The notes below the pieces were generated by a model that was not told the DNA's origin, ran no database searches, and saw nothing but the letters and a program-made list of their open reading frames with translations. From Aurantimonas sp. 22II-16-19i (GTDB lineage: Bacteria; Pseudomonadota; Alphaproteobacteria; Rhizobiales; Rhizobiaceae), in contig NZ_AQQS01000020.1 in NCBI RefSeq assembly GCF_002088275.1, positions 1 through 64,000 of the forward strand: a DNA stretch of 64,000 bases. Direction: 5' to 3'. Below are positions 50,327 to 59,998 of this stretch, one piece after another. Each line of letters begins with the position of its first letter. Position 1 is the stretch's first letter. A program made the translations under genes and the position numbers.

Positions 50327-51039
50327 GCCGCCGCCTCCCGAACGCCGAGATAGACGCGCTTGACCTCGGGATGTTCAAGCATTTCCTCGCCCGATCCGCT
50401 GAGCACCACCCGGCCGCTCTCCAGGAGGTAGCCGCGATGGCTGACGGCGAAGGAGAGCTTGGCGTTCTGCTCGTTGAAGAGGATCGCGACACCTCGTTCG
50501 TTGATGGTTTTCATGATCGCAAGGACGTTCTTCACCATCGCCGGCGACAGGCCGAGGAACGGCTCGTCCATCAACAGGATCTTCGGGTCGGCCATCAGCC
50601 CTCGGGCGATCGCCACCATCTGCTGCTGGCCGCCGCTGAGCCGGCCCGCCGTCGCCTGCAGATGCGGCTTGATCTCCGGCAGGATCTCCAAGACCCAGTC
50701 GTAGGTTTCCTGCGCTTCGGCAGCTTTCCGCACGTACGCGCCGAGCATGACGTTCTCTTCCACGCTCATGCGCGGAAACAGCCGCCGGCGCTCCAGGACG
50801 ATGCTCATGCCGCGCTGCGGCCGCACGGTGGCGGGCTTCGCCTGCAATTCCTCGCCATTCAGCGAAACGACGCCTGACGACGGCTTCTTCAGCCCCATGG
50901 CGGCTTTCAGGACAGTGCTCTTGCCGGAGCCGTTCGGTCCCATGACGGCCACCATTTCGCCGGCGCCGACGCTGATCGACACGTCCCAGAGGACGCGGGT
51001 CGCGCCGTAATGGACATTCACCCGTTCAAGCTGCAGCAT
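50323..51039 (-). CDS. livF: ABC transporter ATP-binding protein, LivF type
   Basis: This 238-residue ATPase has Walker A GPNGSGKST near 35, the signature LSGGQQQMVAIARGLM near 135, Walker B ILLMDEPFLGL near 156 and a switch His region (LFNEQNAK, with Q/N in the LivF style). The start MLQLERVNVHYGATR overlaps the livG end. It forms a heterodimer with LivG. Confidence 0.92.
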   Translation of the reverse strand: MLQLERVNVHYGATRVLWDVSISVGAGEMVAVMGPNGSGKSTVLKAAMGLKKPSSGVVSLNGEELQAKPATVRPQRGMSIVLERRRLFPRMSVEENVMLGAYVRKAAEAQETYDWVLEILPEIKPHLQATAGRLSGGQQQMVAIARGLMADPKILLMDEPFLGLSPAMVKNVLAIMKTINERGVAILFNEQNAKLSFAVSHRGYLLESGRVVLSGSGEEMLEHPEVKRVYLGVREAAA

Positions 51040-51760
51040 CGATGTCGCCCAGATAGATGCTGCGGACCGCATCGTGCCCGGCGACCTCTTCCATGCCACC
51101 GGTGACCACCAGCTCGCCGCGATTGAGGAAGACGGCGTCGTCGGCGAGGTCGAGCAGCACTTCCATATTGTGCTCGACGACGACGATGGTGGTTCGGCGT
51201 TCTTCTCGCAGACGGCGGATCAGCGACAGCAGTTCCGGAATGCTCGGGCGATCGACGCCGCCCGTCACCTCGTCGAGGAGGAGGAGGCGCGGATGCGTCG
51301 CCAGGGCGCGGGCGAGTTCCAGACGCTTGCGCTGACCGGTGCTGAGCACCCTGGCGGGATCCTCCGCCTTGGCCGTCAGACCGACGAAGTCGACATAGGT
51401 CGCCGCCTCGTGGCGCGCTTTGGCCATCGAGGCGCCCTTGGTCGCGAGGGCGACCATGACGTTCTCGATGACGGAGAGGCCGCCAAAGGGCTGGGTGATC
51501 TGGAAGGTCCGGGCGATGCCCGAATGGCAGCGGCTGCTCGGCGACTTCGTGCTGATATTCTCGCCGAAGAAGCGGATTTTCCCCGCCGTCGGCCGCACCG
51601 CGCCGGAGATGGCGTTGAAGAGCGTCGTCTTACCGGCGCCGTTCGGGCCGAGGATCGCGGTCGTCCGCCCCTCCTCGATCGATAGGGAAACGTCGTTCAG
51701 CGCAAAGATGCCGCCGAAGGCCACCGTCAGTTGCTCCACCCGCAGAAAATCAGCCGCCAT
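51026..51760 (-). CDS. livG: ABC transporter ATP-binding protein, LivG type
   Basis: This 244-residue ATPase has Walker A GPNGAGKTT near 39. The signature segment reads LSTGQRKRLELARALATHP (LSTGQ instead of LSGGQ, as in many LivG proteins). Walker B is LLLLDEVTGGV and the switch His lies in VVEHNMEVL. It is the first gene of the operon and is divergent from an M20 peptidase gene. The start MAADFLRVEQLTVAFGG has GGATGGTGG upstream; the longer frame is rejected. Confidence 0.92.
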   Translation of the reverse strand: MAADFLRVEQLTVAFGGIFALNDVSLSIEEGRTTAILGPNGAGKTTLFNAISGAVRPTAGKIRFFGENISTKSPSSRCHSGIARTFQITQPFGGLSVIENVMVALATKGASMAKARHEAATYVDFVGLTAKAEDPARVLSTGQRKRLELARALATHPRLLLLDEVTGGVDRPSIPELLSLIRRLREERRTTIVVVEHNMEVLLDLADDAVFLNRGELVVTGGMEEVAGHDAVRSIYLGDIDAAA

Positions 51761-51988
51761 CCACCATCCTCGCCCATGGGTTGGCGGAAGGCTAGTCGGC
51801 GGATGGATCGTAAGCAAGTCTGCCGAGCCACAAAATGCACAGTCCTTCATCAATAGCGTTGGCTGTCGATTTTTTGCCCTCGCTCGCCCCGTCGATCGTT
51901 GACGCAAGGCGGATCGCCTGCCTATTCAAGGAGGTGCGAGTTTCGACCTTGCGTTCCCCCTTTGCCTCTCGCTGCGAGTTCTGCGCCC

Positions 51989-53275
51989 ATGTCTCTCGAT
52001 CCTAAGCTGCGCCAGGACATCCTCGATTCGGTCGAGGCGGGCTTCGAAGAGCAGATCCGTTTCACCCAGAAGCTCGTGTCCTTCCCGTCCACCCGCGGCG
52101 GCGAACACGCCATCCAGGATTTCGTCTTCCGCGAATACAAAAAGCGCGGCTATGCGCTCGACCGGTTCTCCATGGACCGCGACGCAATCCTCCGCCATCC
52201 GGGCGGCTCTCCCTGGTCCGACGAGCATTCCGACGCGCCGATCGTCGTCGGGATTCATCGTCCGCGCGAGGAGAAGGGCCGCTCGCTGATCCTGCAGTCG
52301 CATCTCGACGTGGTCCCGGCCGGGCCTGCCGGCATGTGGGAAAGCCCGCCCTTCGAGCCACGGATATCCGGCGACTGGATGTTCGGGCGAGGCGCCGCCG
52401 ACATGAAGGCGGGCGCGGCGGCAAATGTCTTCGCCATGGACGCCCTCGCCCGTCTCGGCCTGCAGCCCGCTGCCACGGTCACCATCCAGTCGGTCGTCGA
52501 GGAGGAATCCACCGGCAACGGTGCCCTGATGGCACACCTCCGCGGCTATCAGGCGGACGCCGTGCTCGTTCCCGAGCCGGAGGACGAGATGCTGGTGCGC
52601 GCCAACACCGGTGTCCTGTGGTTCCAGGTCGAGGTGAGTGGCCTTCCGGTGCATGTCCGCGAGATGGAGACCGGCACGAACGCGATCGACGCGACATACC
52701 GGCTGATCGCGGCGCTGCGGGAGCTAGAAGAAGCGTGGAACGCGCGCCGGCACGAGCACCCGTATTTCGACGATCTGGCTCACCCGATCAATCTGAACAT
52801 CGGCAAGATCGAAGGCGGCGACTGGGCCTCTTCGGTCCCCTGCTGGTGCCGCATCGACTGCCGCATCGCGATCTATCCGGGGACCCGTGCCGCCTCCGCG
52901 GCCGAGGACATCCGCGGCTGGCTCGCTGCCTTTGCCCACGGCGATCCGTATCTGTCCAACCACCCGCCGCAGGTGACCTTCAACGGCTTCCACGCCGAAG
53001 GCTATGCGCTCGAGCCCGGGTCGGATGCCGAGGCCGTTCTCGAACGAGCCCATGTCGCCGCAGTCGGCGAACCGCTCAAGAGCTTCACCACGCCCGGCTA
53101 TCTCGACACCCGCGTCTACGCCCTCTACGATCGGATTCCGGCGCTGTGCTACGGCCCGGTCTCGCGCAACGTCCACGGTTTCGACGAATGCGTCCGCCTG
53201 TCCTCGGTCAAGCGGATCAGCGGCGCTATGGCCCTGTTCATCGCCGAATGGTGCGGCACAGAATCAAAGTCGTGA
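51989..53275 (+). CDS. M20-family deacylase/desuccinylase (ArgE/DapE type)
   Basis: This 428-residue zinc amidohydrolase has the dinuclear metal site: His105 and Asp107 in SHLDVVPAG, Asp138 in GRGAADMKAG, and Glu171/172 in VVEEEST. It resembles acetylornithine deacetylase/succinyl-diaminopimelate desuccinylase-like proteins with an unassigned substrate. It is divergent from a liv-type transporter with 228 bases between starts. A likely reading is that the transporter imports an N-acylated amino acid or amide which this enzyme opens. The start MSLDPKLRQDIL is chosen by similarity; no strong ribosome site is seen. Confidence 0.85.
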   Translation: MSLDPKLRQDILDSVEAGFEEQIRFTQKLVSFPSTRGGEHAIQDFVFREYKKRGYALDRFSMDRDAILRHPGGSPWSDEHSDAPIVVGIHRPREEKGRSLILQSHLDVVPAGPAGMWESPPFEPRISGDWMFGRGAADMKAGAAANVFAMDALARLGLQPAATVTIQSVVEEESTGNGALMAHLRGYQADAVLVPEPEDEMLVRANTGVLWFQVEVSGLPVHVREMETGTNAIDATYRLIAALRELEEAWNARRHEHPYFDDLAHPINLNIGKIEGGDWASSVPCWCRIDCRIAIYPGTRAASAAEDIRGWLAAFAHGDPYLSNHPPQVTFNGFHAEGYALEPGSDAEAVLERAHVAAVGEPLKSFTTPGYLDTRVYALYDRIPALCYGPVSRNVHGFDECVRLSSVKRISGAMALFIAEWCGTESKS

Positions 53276-53417
53276 CGTCGGCGCATCCCGGGGGATCGTC
53301 CGCCGGCAAATGCGGCGCAAGGCCCGGATAGACATGGCTCTGACGCCGAATTTCGGCCGACGCGGAAAAATTCGGGTTGACTACGGTCACGCGTGGCCAT
53401 GTTGAAGGATCGAGATC

Positions 53418-54032
53418 ATGAGCACCATCCGCACCGTCGAGGAACTGCGTTCTGTCTACAAGCCGGCGCTCGAGCGGTCCCTCCAGAAGGAAATGAAGTC
53501 TCTCGACAAGCACGCCAAGGCGTTCCTGGCGATCAGCCCGTTCCTTCTGATCGGCTCCAGCGCTCCCGGCGGGCGCGGCGACGTCAGCCCGAAGGGCGAC
53601 CAGCCAGGCTTCGTCTGTGCCCTCGACGACAAGACGATCGCCATCCCCGATCGGCCGGGCAACAACCGGCTCGACACATTCGAGAACATCCTCGGTAATC
53701 CGCAGGTCGGCCTGATATTCCTCGTTCCCGGCATGAACGAGACGCTGCGAATCAACGGGCGGGCAGAGCTGCGCACTGACGCTGATCTGCTGGCGATGTT
53801 CGAACATCAGGGCAAGCTGCCGATCAGCGTCGTCGTCGTCCACGTCGAGGAGGTGTATCTCCACTGCGCCAAAGCCTTCATGCGGTCCGGGCTGTGGGAT
53901 CCCTCGACCTTCATCGAACGCGGCAGCTTCCCGTCCTTCGGCGCGATGCTGAAGGATCAGATCGCGCTTGAAGAACCGGTCGACGAAATTGATCGAAACC
54001 TAGCTGAGCGCTACAAAGTGACCCTCTACTGA
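53418..54032 (+). CDS. PPOX-class flavoprotein (pyridoxamine 5'-phosphate oxidase-like, MSMEG_1061 type)
   Basis: This 204-residue protein has the split beta-barrel FMN-binding pattern: AFLAISPFLLIGSSAPGGRGDVSPKGDQPGFV, then TIAIPDRPGNNRLDTFENILGNPQVGLIFLVPG and ETLRINGRAEL. The family binds FMN or related deazaflavins and acts in redox or nitro-group chemistry; the substrate is unknown. It follows the M20 gene by 142 bases in the same direction. Confidence 0.85.
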   Translation: MSTIRTVEELRSVYKPALERSLQKEMKSLDKHAKAFLAISPFLLIGSSAPGGRGDVSPKGDQPGFVCALDDKTIAIPDRPGNNRLDTFENILGNPQVGLIFLVPGMNETLRINGRAELRTDADLLAMFEHQGKLPISVVVVHVEEVYLHCAKAFMRSGLWDPSTFIERGSFPSFGAMLKDQIALEEPVDEIDRNLAERYKVTLY

Positions 54033-54109
54033 CACTTGTCGCACTGAAATAAAGCACCTATTGGTTTAAATCGAGCACTTTGAACTCGCGATTTCTAACT
54101 GTAATGATT

Positions 54110-55156
54110 TCATCCGGATCGGCTCTCAAGGCGAGGTGCTTTGGTTCGCTCGCAGACCAGCCGGTCCACGCGCCGCCCGGAGGAGAGATCCGCCAACACG
54201 GCGTCGATCGCGGCTGCCTGATCAGGGGTGAGAACATGGCCGAAGCGAGCGGCAAGGCGCTCGAAGCGCGCCGTCTCGGGGACGAGCTTCGGAGCCTTGC
54301 GGGCATGCCTGTCGTGGACCGCGTCGACCAGCTTTTCCGCAGTTGTCCGGATCGCCCTGTCGAGCTTGGCGCGGCGCTCGCCCAGCGCTCGCCCTTCAGC
54401 CGGTCGAGCGTCACGGCGCAAGCGTCGCCGCCATAGCTCCACAGTGCCTCGATCTCGGTGGGCCGGGACCATCAGCGTCGCATCGCCCTCGTAGCACAGC
54501 CGCAGGGCATCGTGGGGCGTTCCCTCCGGCAGCGCGATCTCCTCGATGCCTTCCAGCAGTCCGATGCCGTGGTCGCGGTGGATCACCGGTTCGCCGATCC
54601 GAAACATCGGGCCGGCAGGCGCAGGACGATCGATGCCGGCCGCCGGCTGCCAGACCTCGGCGCGGCTGCCGAGGAGATCGGCCGCCGCGATGACGGCAAC
54701 GTCGCCGGCCGAGGTCGCGAAGCCATGATCGAGCGGCAAGTCGAGGCTGAGAAGGCTGCCGGGGTCGGACGCCGTCGCCTCGCGCCAATTTGCGACCGGG
54801 CGGGATGCTCGGCCGAGCAGACGCTCGGCCCGTCGGCGGAAGCTGACGAGACCCAGGTCGGGCCGGCAAGGACGATGCGACCGCCGGCCTGCAGCCGGTC
54901 TTCGACAAAGCGGCGGAACCCGCGCTCGGCGTTCCGACCGGTGCAGAATCGCGGCAGGCTTCGTTCAGCGACGGGGGCGGCTGCGGTGGAGGGCATGCCG
55001 ACGGTCGCGATCGTGCGGGCGGCCAGGGCCTCGTCCCAATTCGTCTGCGGCAGGAAGACATAACGCCAGCAGGTCGGCGGCAGTGGCTCCCACCGGCTCC
55101 AGGGCGGCGAACAGCCGGCCCTCGGCCTCGAGGCCCGCAACGGGCGCATCGTTCAT
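54110..55156 (-). pseudogene. Frameshifted, truncated Mfd-like (transcription-repair coupling) paralogue
   Basis: Three frames must be joined: MNDAPVAGLEAEGRLFAALEPVGATAADLLALC (from 55156), then RYVFLPQTNWDEALAARTIATVG ... FVEDRLQAGGRIVLAGP, then PLDHGFATSAGDVAVIAAADLLGSRAEVWQP. The last part has the CarD-like RNA-polymerase-binding module (GEPVIHRDHGIGLLEGI, 54590 region) and FGHVLTPDQAAAIDAVLADLSSGRRVDRLVC. It stops exactly where the helicase Walker A should follow, so the motor domain is absent. It is a decayed second Mfd-like gene of the kind found in some Hyphomicrobiales. Confidence 0.75.
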
Positions 55157-55267
55157 GTCATGGCTCGGTCGGAGGTCGAAGGAGGGTTCTGCGGAGACAG
55201 TGCCGCCCGCCGCCGGTTCGCACGGCGGCGGGCGGCCGATTTCCCGACCCGTCCGGCTTAGAGGGGA

Positions 55268-55789
55268 TCAGCGGGAGGATGTCGCGCCGGCGGCGTCGAG
55301 CTCGAGGAACCGGCGGGTCAGCTTCGGGATGTTGTCGCGCACCCAGGTCGCCATCGCCTCCTCTTCGGCGAGTGACTCCTTCAGTAGCGTGATGGTGGCG
55401 GCATGGGGCGTCGCCTCGGCCATGGTGATCAGGCCGATATAGCTTGCCGCCTCGAAATTCTCGAAGGCGAGGTTGGCGAAGCTGTTCTTCAAGACTTCGT
55501 CGCCTGCGATGACATGCCCCAGCGCCGCCATGTTGCCGCTAAGGGACAGCGCCGCGTCCTTCAGGTTGGAATGGGACTCGCCGAGCGAGGAGAGAATCTC
55601 CTCGACGCGGCGGATCTGCGTTTCCGTCTCGCCGCGGTGCATCCGCAGCCGCTCGGACAGGTCGGGATAGCTCTTGAGACGGTCGAGTTGGCGGTCGATG
55701 AGGGCAAGCGCCTGGTTCTCGACCGCATGGACGTCGCGCAGCCCCACGATGAAGTGGGAGGTGGCGCTTTCGCTCACTGTGGTTGCCAT
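55268..55789 (-). CDS. Ferritin-like four-helix protein (DUF892/YciE-like)
   Basis: This 173-residue helical protein has the pattern of DUF892 proteins: LRDVHAVENQALALIDRQ, MHRGETETQIRRVEEIL and an ENFEAASYIGLITMAEA segment. Its Glu/His residues sit in helix pairs as in di-iron ferritin-like folds. These are stress-induced proteins of unclear activity. The ATG at 55789 has GAGGAGCACAG upstream. Confidence 0.75.
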   Translation of the reverse strand: MATTVSESATSHFIVGLRDVHAVENQALALIDRQLDRLKSYPDLSERLRMHRGETETQIRRVEEILSSLGESHSNLKDAALSLSGNMAALGHVIAGDEVLKNSFANLAFENFEAASYIGLITMAEATPHAATITLLKESLAEEEAMATWVRDNIPKLTRRFLELDAAGATSSR

Positions 55790-55978
55790 CTGTGCTCCTC
55801 GTTCGGCAGGGTGCTGGCGGCCGTCTGTCGGCAAGCCGGCACCAACAACGATCTGCGCAGAAAGCGTTCAGTGCGCCCTCTCGTTCCGGCGGCACGAGGG
55901 GGAAATCGTCAGCCTGCCACGAGACTGGGCGCCGCCCGCGGCGACAGGCCGCACCCGCAGTCGGGGAGCTGCGGGGCT

Positions 55979-58228
55979 TCAGGCGCCCGAGGCGGCAAGC
56001 GCCGGCACGAAGGGAAGCGTCCGCAGGCGCTTGCCGGTCGCGGCGAAGATCGCATTGCCGAGGACTGGTGCCGCCGAGACCGTCGCCGTCTCGCCGATGC
56101 CGCCAGGGTCCTCGGTGCTCTTCACGATATGCACCTCCACCGGGATGCTCTCGTCCATCCGCAGCTGGCCATAGTCGTAGAAGCTGGTCTGCTGCACGCG
56201 CCCTTCCTCGATGGTGATGCCGTTGTAGAGCGCCGCGGAAAGCCCGAACAGCAGGCCTCCCTCGATCTGCGCCTCGACGGTGTCCGGGTTGACCACGTGA
56301 CCGCAATCCACTGCGGCCACGGCGCGTTTCAGCTCGACCGCGCCGTCCGGGGTGACGGCAATGTCGAGGACCACGGCGATGTAGCTTCCGAAGGAGTGAT
56401 GCAGGGCGACGCCGCTTCCCACGCCTTCCGCCGCCTGTCCCTCGCCCCACTTCGCCTTTTCGGCCGCCAGCTTCAGGACCGCCGCGGCCCGCGGGCTGTC
56501 CTGCAGGAGCGCCATGCGGTAGGCCACCGGGTCCTGCCCGGCCGCAACCGCCAGCTCGTCCATGAAGCTTTCGACCACGAAGACGTTATGGGTCGGTCCG
56601 ACGCCCCGCCACCAGGTCACCGGAACCGGCGGATCCTCTCGCACCCAGTCGACGAGGAAATTCGGGAAAGCGTAGGGGGGCTCGGCCGCCCCTTCCACCG
56701 CGTCGGTGTCGAGGGCTCCCTCCGGCAATCCCACCGGCAGGTAGCTCCCGAGCACCGACCCGCCGGTGACGTGGTCGATCCAGGCGACGGGTTTTTTCTC
56801 TTCGTCGAGCCCGGCGGCGATGCGATCGAAATAGGCGGGGCGATAGAGATCCTGACGAAAATCCTCCTCCCGCGACCAGATTACCTTGACCGGATAAGGC
56901 AGAGCCTTGGCGATCGCGGCGGCCTGGGCGACATAGTCGGCTTCCAGTCGGCGACCGAAACCGCCACCGATCAGATGGTTGTGCAGGATGACCTTCTCGG
57001 GCGGGATGGACAGGACCTGCGCGGCGGCCGACTGGGCGGCCGTGGGAACCTGCGTGCCGCACCAGATCTCGCACTCGCCGTCCCGCACGTGAACGAGGCA
57101 GTTGACCGGCTCCATCGTGGCATGCGCCAGGAACGGCAGCTGATAGGTCGCCTCGACCCTCGTCGATGCCGACGCGAAGGCAGCCACGGCATCGCCGACC
57201 TTCTTAGCCAGAACCGGCTTCCCGGTCTTCGACGCGTGCTCGAGGTCCGCGAAGATCTCCGTGGTCGTCAGATCCGCGTTCGGGCTGTCGCCCCACTGGA
57301 TGTCGAGGGCTCCCAGCCCCTGATAGGCTGCCCAATAGTGGTCGCCGACGACGGCGACCGCCCGATCCAGCTTCACCACGTCCCGCACGCCGGGCATGGC
57401 CCGCGCCGCAGTCTCGTCGACGCTCTCCAGCTTGCCTCCGAAGATCGGACAGGCGAGAACAGTGGCGACCTTCATTCCCTCGACCTTGGCGTCGATGCCG
57501 AAGACCGCTGTTCCGTCGGTCTTCGAGGGTCCTTCCACACGAGCCGCAGGCGTGCCGATGAGCTCGAACTTCGCCGGATCCTTCAGCGTCACCTCGCCCG
57601 GCAGAGGCAAGCCGGCCGCATCCTCCACCAGTTCGCCATAGGTCGCTGAGCGATTGCTGGCTTGATGGCTGACGGTGCCGCGCGACGCTCGGCACGCGGC
57701 AGGGTCGACTCCCCAGCGGTTGGCAGCGGCCTGGACGAGCAGCGTGCGCGCCGCCGCCCCCGCCTGGCGCAGCGGCGTCCATGTCGCACGGATCGAGGTG
57801 GAACCGCCGGTGGACTGGGACTGCAGGATCGGCTGCTTGTAGAGTTCCTCGTTCGGCGGCGCCGGAAGAACGCTCACCTGGTCGAGCCCGACCTCGAGTT
57901 CCTCGGCGATCAGCATGGCTTCCGCGGTGTGGATGCCCTGCCCCATCTCGATGTTCGGGATGATGAGCGACACGTCTCCCTCGGCGCCGATGCGCACGAA
58001 GCCCCCGGGCGCGAAGCCCTGGAATGCGTCGCCGGTGTCGTCGCCAGCGACGTTTCGCTGGATGGAGAGGAGGCTCGGCTCCTCCCCGCCCTGTGCCCAG
58101 ACCTTCCTGCCGAGCGGCGAGGCCGCGAAGGCGATGGTCAATCCACCGCCGAGCAATCGACGCCGGGTGAGGCGCAGATCGGTCGTCGGAACGCTCTTGT
58201 GAAATGCGGCTGCAAGGGACTCGCCCAT
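55979..58228 (-). CDS. Molybdopterin-binding subunit of an isoquinoline 1-oxidoreductase-type hydroxylase
   Basis: This 749-residue large subunit of the xanthine oxidase family has a twin-arginine signal (TRRRLLGGG at 21-29), so the enzyme is exported folded to the periplasm. The body shows GFVRIGAEGDVSLIIPNIEMGQGIHTAEAM, WGDSPNADLTTTEIF and the cofactor-pocket region LIGGGFGRRLEADYVAQA. A GGIGETATVSAAPVLGNAIF end carries the conserved Glu (GIGE) that activates water. The substrate is an aldehyde or N-heterocycle, unknown. It is translated with the iron-sulfur subunit 16 bases upstream. The start MGESLAAAF has GGAGGAA upstream. Confidence 0.9.
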   Translation of the reverse strand: MGESLAAAFHKSVPTTDLRLTRRRLLGGGLTIAFAASPLGRKVWAQGGEEPSLLSIQRNVAGDDTGDAFQGFAPGGFVRIGAEGDVSLIIPNIEMGQGIHTAEAMLIAEELEVGLDQVSVLPAPPNEELYKQPILQSQSTGGSTSIRATWTPLRQAGAAARTLLVQAAANRWGVDPAACRASRGTVSHQASNRSATYGELVEDAAGLPLPGEVTLKDPAKFELIGTPAARVEGPSKTDGTAVFGIDAKVEGMKVATVLACPIFGGKLESVDETAARAMPGVRDVVKLDRAVAVVGDHYWAAYQGLGALDIQWGDSPNADLTTTEIFADLEHASKTGKPVLAKKVGDAVAAFASASTRVEATYQLPFLAHATMEPVNCLVHVRDGECEIWCGTQVPTAAQSAAAQVLSIPPEKVILHNHLIGGGFGRRLEADYVAQAAAIAKALPYPVKVIWSREEDFRQDLYRPAYFDRIAAGLDEEKKPVAWIDHVTGGSVLGSYLPVGLPEGALDTDAVEGAAEPPYAFPNFLVDWVREDPPVPVTWWRGVGPTHNVFVVESFMDELAVAAGQDPVAYRMALLQDSPRAAAVLKLAAEKAKWGEGQAAEGVGSGVALHHSFGSYIAVVLDIAVTPDGAVELKRAVAAVDCGHVVNPDTVEAQIEGGLLFGLSAALYNGITIEEGRVQQTSFYDYGQLRMDESIPVEVHIVKSTEDPGGIGETATVSAAPVLGNAIFAATGKRLRTLPFVPALAASGA

Positions 58229-58244
58229 GGTTCGATTCCTCCTG

Positions 58245-58697
58245 TCAGGCCTTGGCGGCGGTCTTGATGGCTGCACGAATGCGCGGATAGGTCCCGCAGC
58301 GACAGATGTTGCCCGACATGGCCTCGTCGATCGCGGCGTCGTCGGGCGCCGGATTGCTCTCGAGCAGGGCGGTGGCCGACATGATCTGGCCGCTCTGGCA
58401 GTAGCCGCACTGGACGACCTGATGCTCCAGCCAGGCCCGCTGGATGCGCTTGCCGACATCGCTCCGGCCGACCGCCTCGATCGTCGTGATCGCCGCGCCA
58501 CCGACCGTCGATGCCGGCGTGACGCAGGAGCGCACCGCCTCGCCGTCCACATGGACCGTACACGCGCCGCACTGGGCGACACCGCAGCCGAACTTGGTTC
58601 CCGTCATTCCGACGACGTCCCGCAGCACCCAAAGGAGCGGCATGTCCTCGGGAACGTCGACACTGTGGCGTTCGCCATTGATGGTAAGATCGATCAT
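58245..58697 (-). CDS. [2Fe-2S] subunit of the isoquinoline 1-oxidoreductase-type hydroxylase
   Basis: This 150-residue subunit has two [2Fe-2S] clusters: a plant-type set [13 protein letters not shown]...SC and a second set [10 protein letters not shown] ... CRCGTYPRI. It passes electrons from the molybdenum site of its partner. Upstream in the same operon direction there is no third FAD subunit, as is usual for the IorAB type, which uses cytochromes. The start [13 protein letters not shown] is chosen for the ferredoxin fold. Confidence 0.92.
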   Translation of the reverse strand: MIDLTINGERHSVDVPEDMPLLWVLRDVVGMTGTKFGCGVAQCGACTVHVDGEAVRSCVTPASTVGGAAITTIEAVGRSDVGKRIQRAWLEHQVVQCGYCQSGQIMSATALLESNPAPDDAAIDEAMSGNICRCGTYPRIRAAIKTAAKA

Positions 58698-59225
58698 GGG
58701 GCCTCGCGACTTATTCGGCAGCGGATGTCTGAAACTTGGAGACATTCAAAAACATGGTGCTGCTCGGCGCTTGGCAAGTGAACGATCCGTCAAGTCACGG
58801 AGGCGACTAACGACTTTGCGCGATGAGCCGAAGATCGCGGCGCGGGACGAAACCTTGTCTACGGCAAGGCAAACCATGGAAGGATGGCGTCTCCGTCCGG
58901 GGGCCGTCCGCTGCGCCTCCGAGGCGGCATGCTCAGGTCGTTGCGATTGAGCGATTTCGCGATCTCTCGTCGGGCGCAGGTGAGAAGTTCGGCTTCAACG
59001 TTTCGGCGATTGCCGGGATGATGCTCGGGACACCGAAGCAATCCGCGCCCGGCGCTAGCCGTTCATCCTTATTGCGAAGAGAAACCCTTTCCTGCCCAAC
59101 GACCACCAGCTTATCCCTAACGAGAAATACATCGTCCCTGACAGGAGCAGGATCCATGGCTGGCACACTTGCCGCAGGCGGAGCGCATCGCTCTGGGCCG
59201 ACCACACACATCTTCTGGAGCCCCC
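58698..59225. other. Intergenic region, possible promoter of the hydroxylase operon
   Basis: These 528 bases have no supported gene. Frames of up to 145 codons exist but lack ribosome sites and coding character. The leftward promoter for the hydroxylase operon should lie near 58700-58760, where GC drops. Confidence 0.4.
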
Positions 59226-59352
59226 ATGCAGATCCAGGCGACCGTCATGGAACGTCCTGACGGGACGCTGAGCAATTACAAGATCTCGATCGAAACAGTG
59301 GAACTCGAAGGCCCGCGCGGCGACGAGGTTCTCGTCAAAGTCATCGACGCTC
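59226..59352 (+). pseudogene. Alcohol dehydrogenase N-terminal fragment
   Basis: About 42 residues (MQIQATVMERPDGTLSNYKI, then SIETVELEGPRGDEVLVKVIDA) match the start of zinc-type aryl-alcohol/NAD-dependent dehydrogenases. The frame then loses similarity abruptly where the antisense AAA-ATPase fragment region begins, so the gene was cut by a deletion or insertion at about 59350. Confidence 0.6.
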
Positions 59353-59437
59353 GAACGCGGGGCGAGCCTGCCGCTCATCATCGCGCTCTATCGATGGTTG
59401 TGCCGCTATTTTCCTTCGCGTGGACTTCGACCGGAAG

Positions 59438-59998
59438 TCAGCGCTTCGGCCACTGCCAACGCGGAACATCGACGCCGGACGCGCCGGTTTCGCCGAAGGA
59501 TTTCTCGAGGTGTATCTCGGTCGCATCGCCCTCGTTGCGGATCGCGCGGATCAGCGGTTCGCTATGGCTGACGAGAACGACCTGCCCGTGGTCGGAGTCT
59601 TGGCCCACGAGCCGCGCCAGAGCCGGCATCAGCGAGGGGTGGAGGCTTCCTTCCGGCTCGTTCAACTCCATCAGTTCCGGCGGGCGCGGTGACAGGAGGG
59701 CTGCGACGAGCAACAGGTAGCGCAACGTCCCGTCCGAAAGCTCGGCGGCGCTCAGCGGACGCAGCAGCCCCTTCTGGCTGAGCCGGAAGCCACCGAGATC
59801 GTCGGCATCGGTCTGCAGCCGGGAGCCAGGGAAGGCGTGTTCGATCGCCTCGTTCAGGGCCTCCCGATCCCCGATCGCGCGGATCGTCGCAAGCGCGGCG
59901 GCGAGGTCGGCGCCATCGCCCGCCAGCACCGGCGTGTAGAGGTCATGACCTGTCCGCGGCGTGCCGGGGCGCCCGATCGGTGCGCAAAGCGTCGTCAT
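59438..59998 (-). pseudogene. AAA-type (AAA_21/SMC-like) ATPase, C-terminal half only
   Basis: These 186 residues include the signature region LSAAELSDGTLRYLLLVAALLS, a Walker B-like LMELNEPEGSLHPSL (normally LNEPETSLHP) and VVLVSHSEPLIRAI. The Walker A and N-terminal half are absent; the frame begins at MTTLCAPIGRPGTPRTGHDLYTPVL, an internal position in relatives. Unless it uses a partner, it cannot hydrolyse ATP. Treated as a truncated gene. Confidence 0.7.

Noticed and set aside
48158-50353. 731-codon plus-strand frame over the livM/livH genes
   Set aside because: It has an extreme Asp/Arg/Glu composition and is antisense to membrane permeases with obvious signatures.
55403-57649. 748-codon plus-strand frame over the molybdenum hydroxylase gene
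   Set aside because: It is antisense to a protein with clear cofactor motifs; the frame itself has none.
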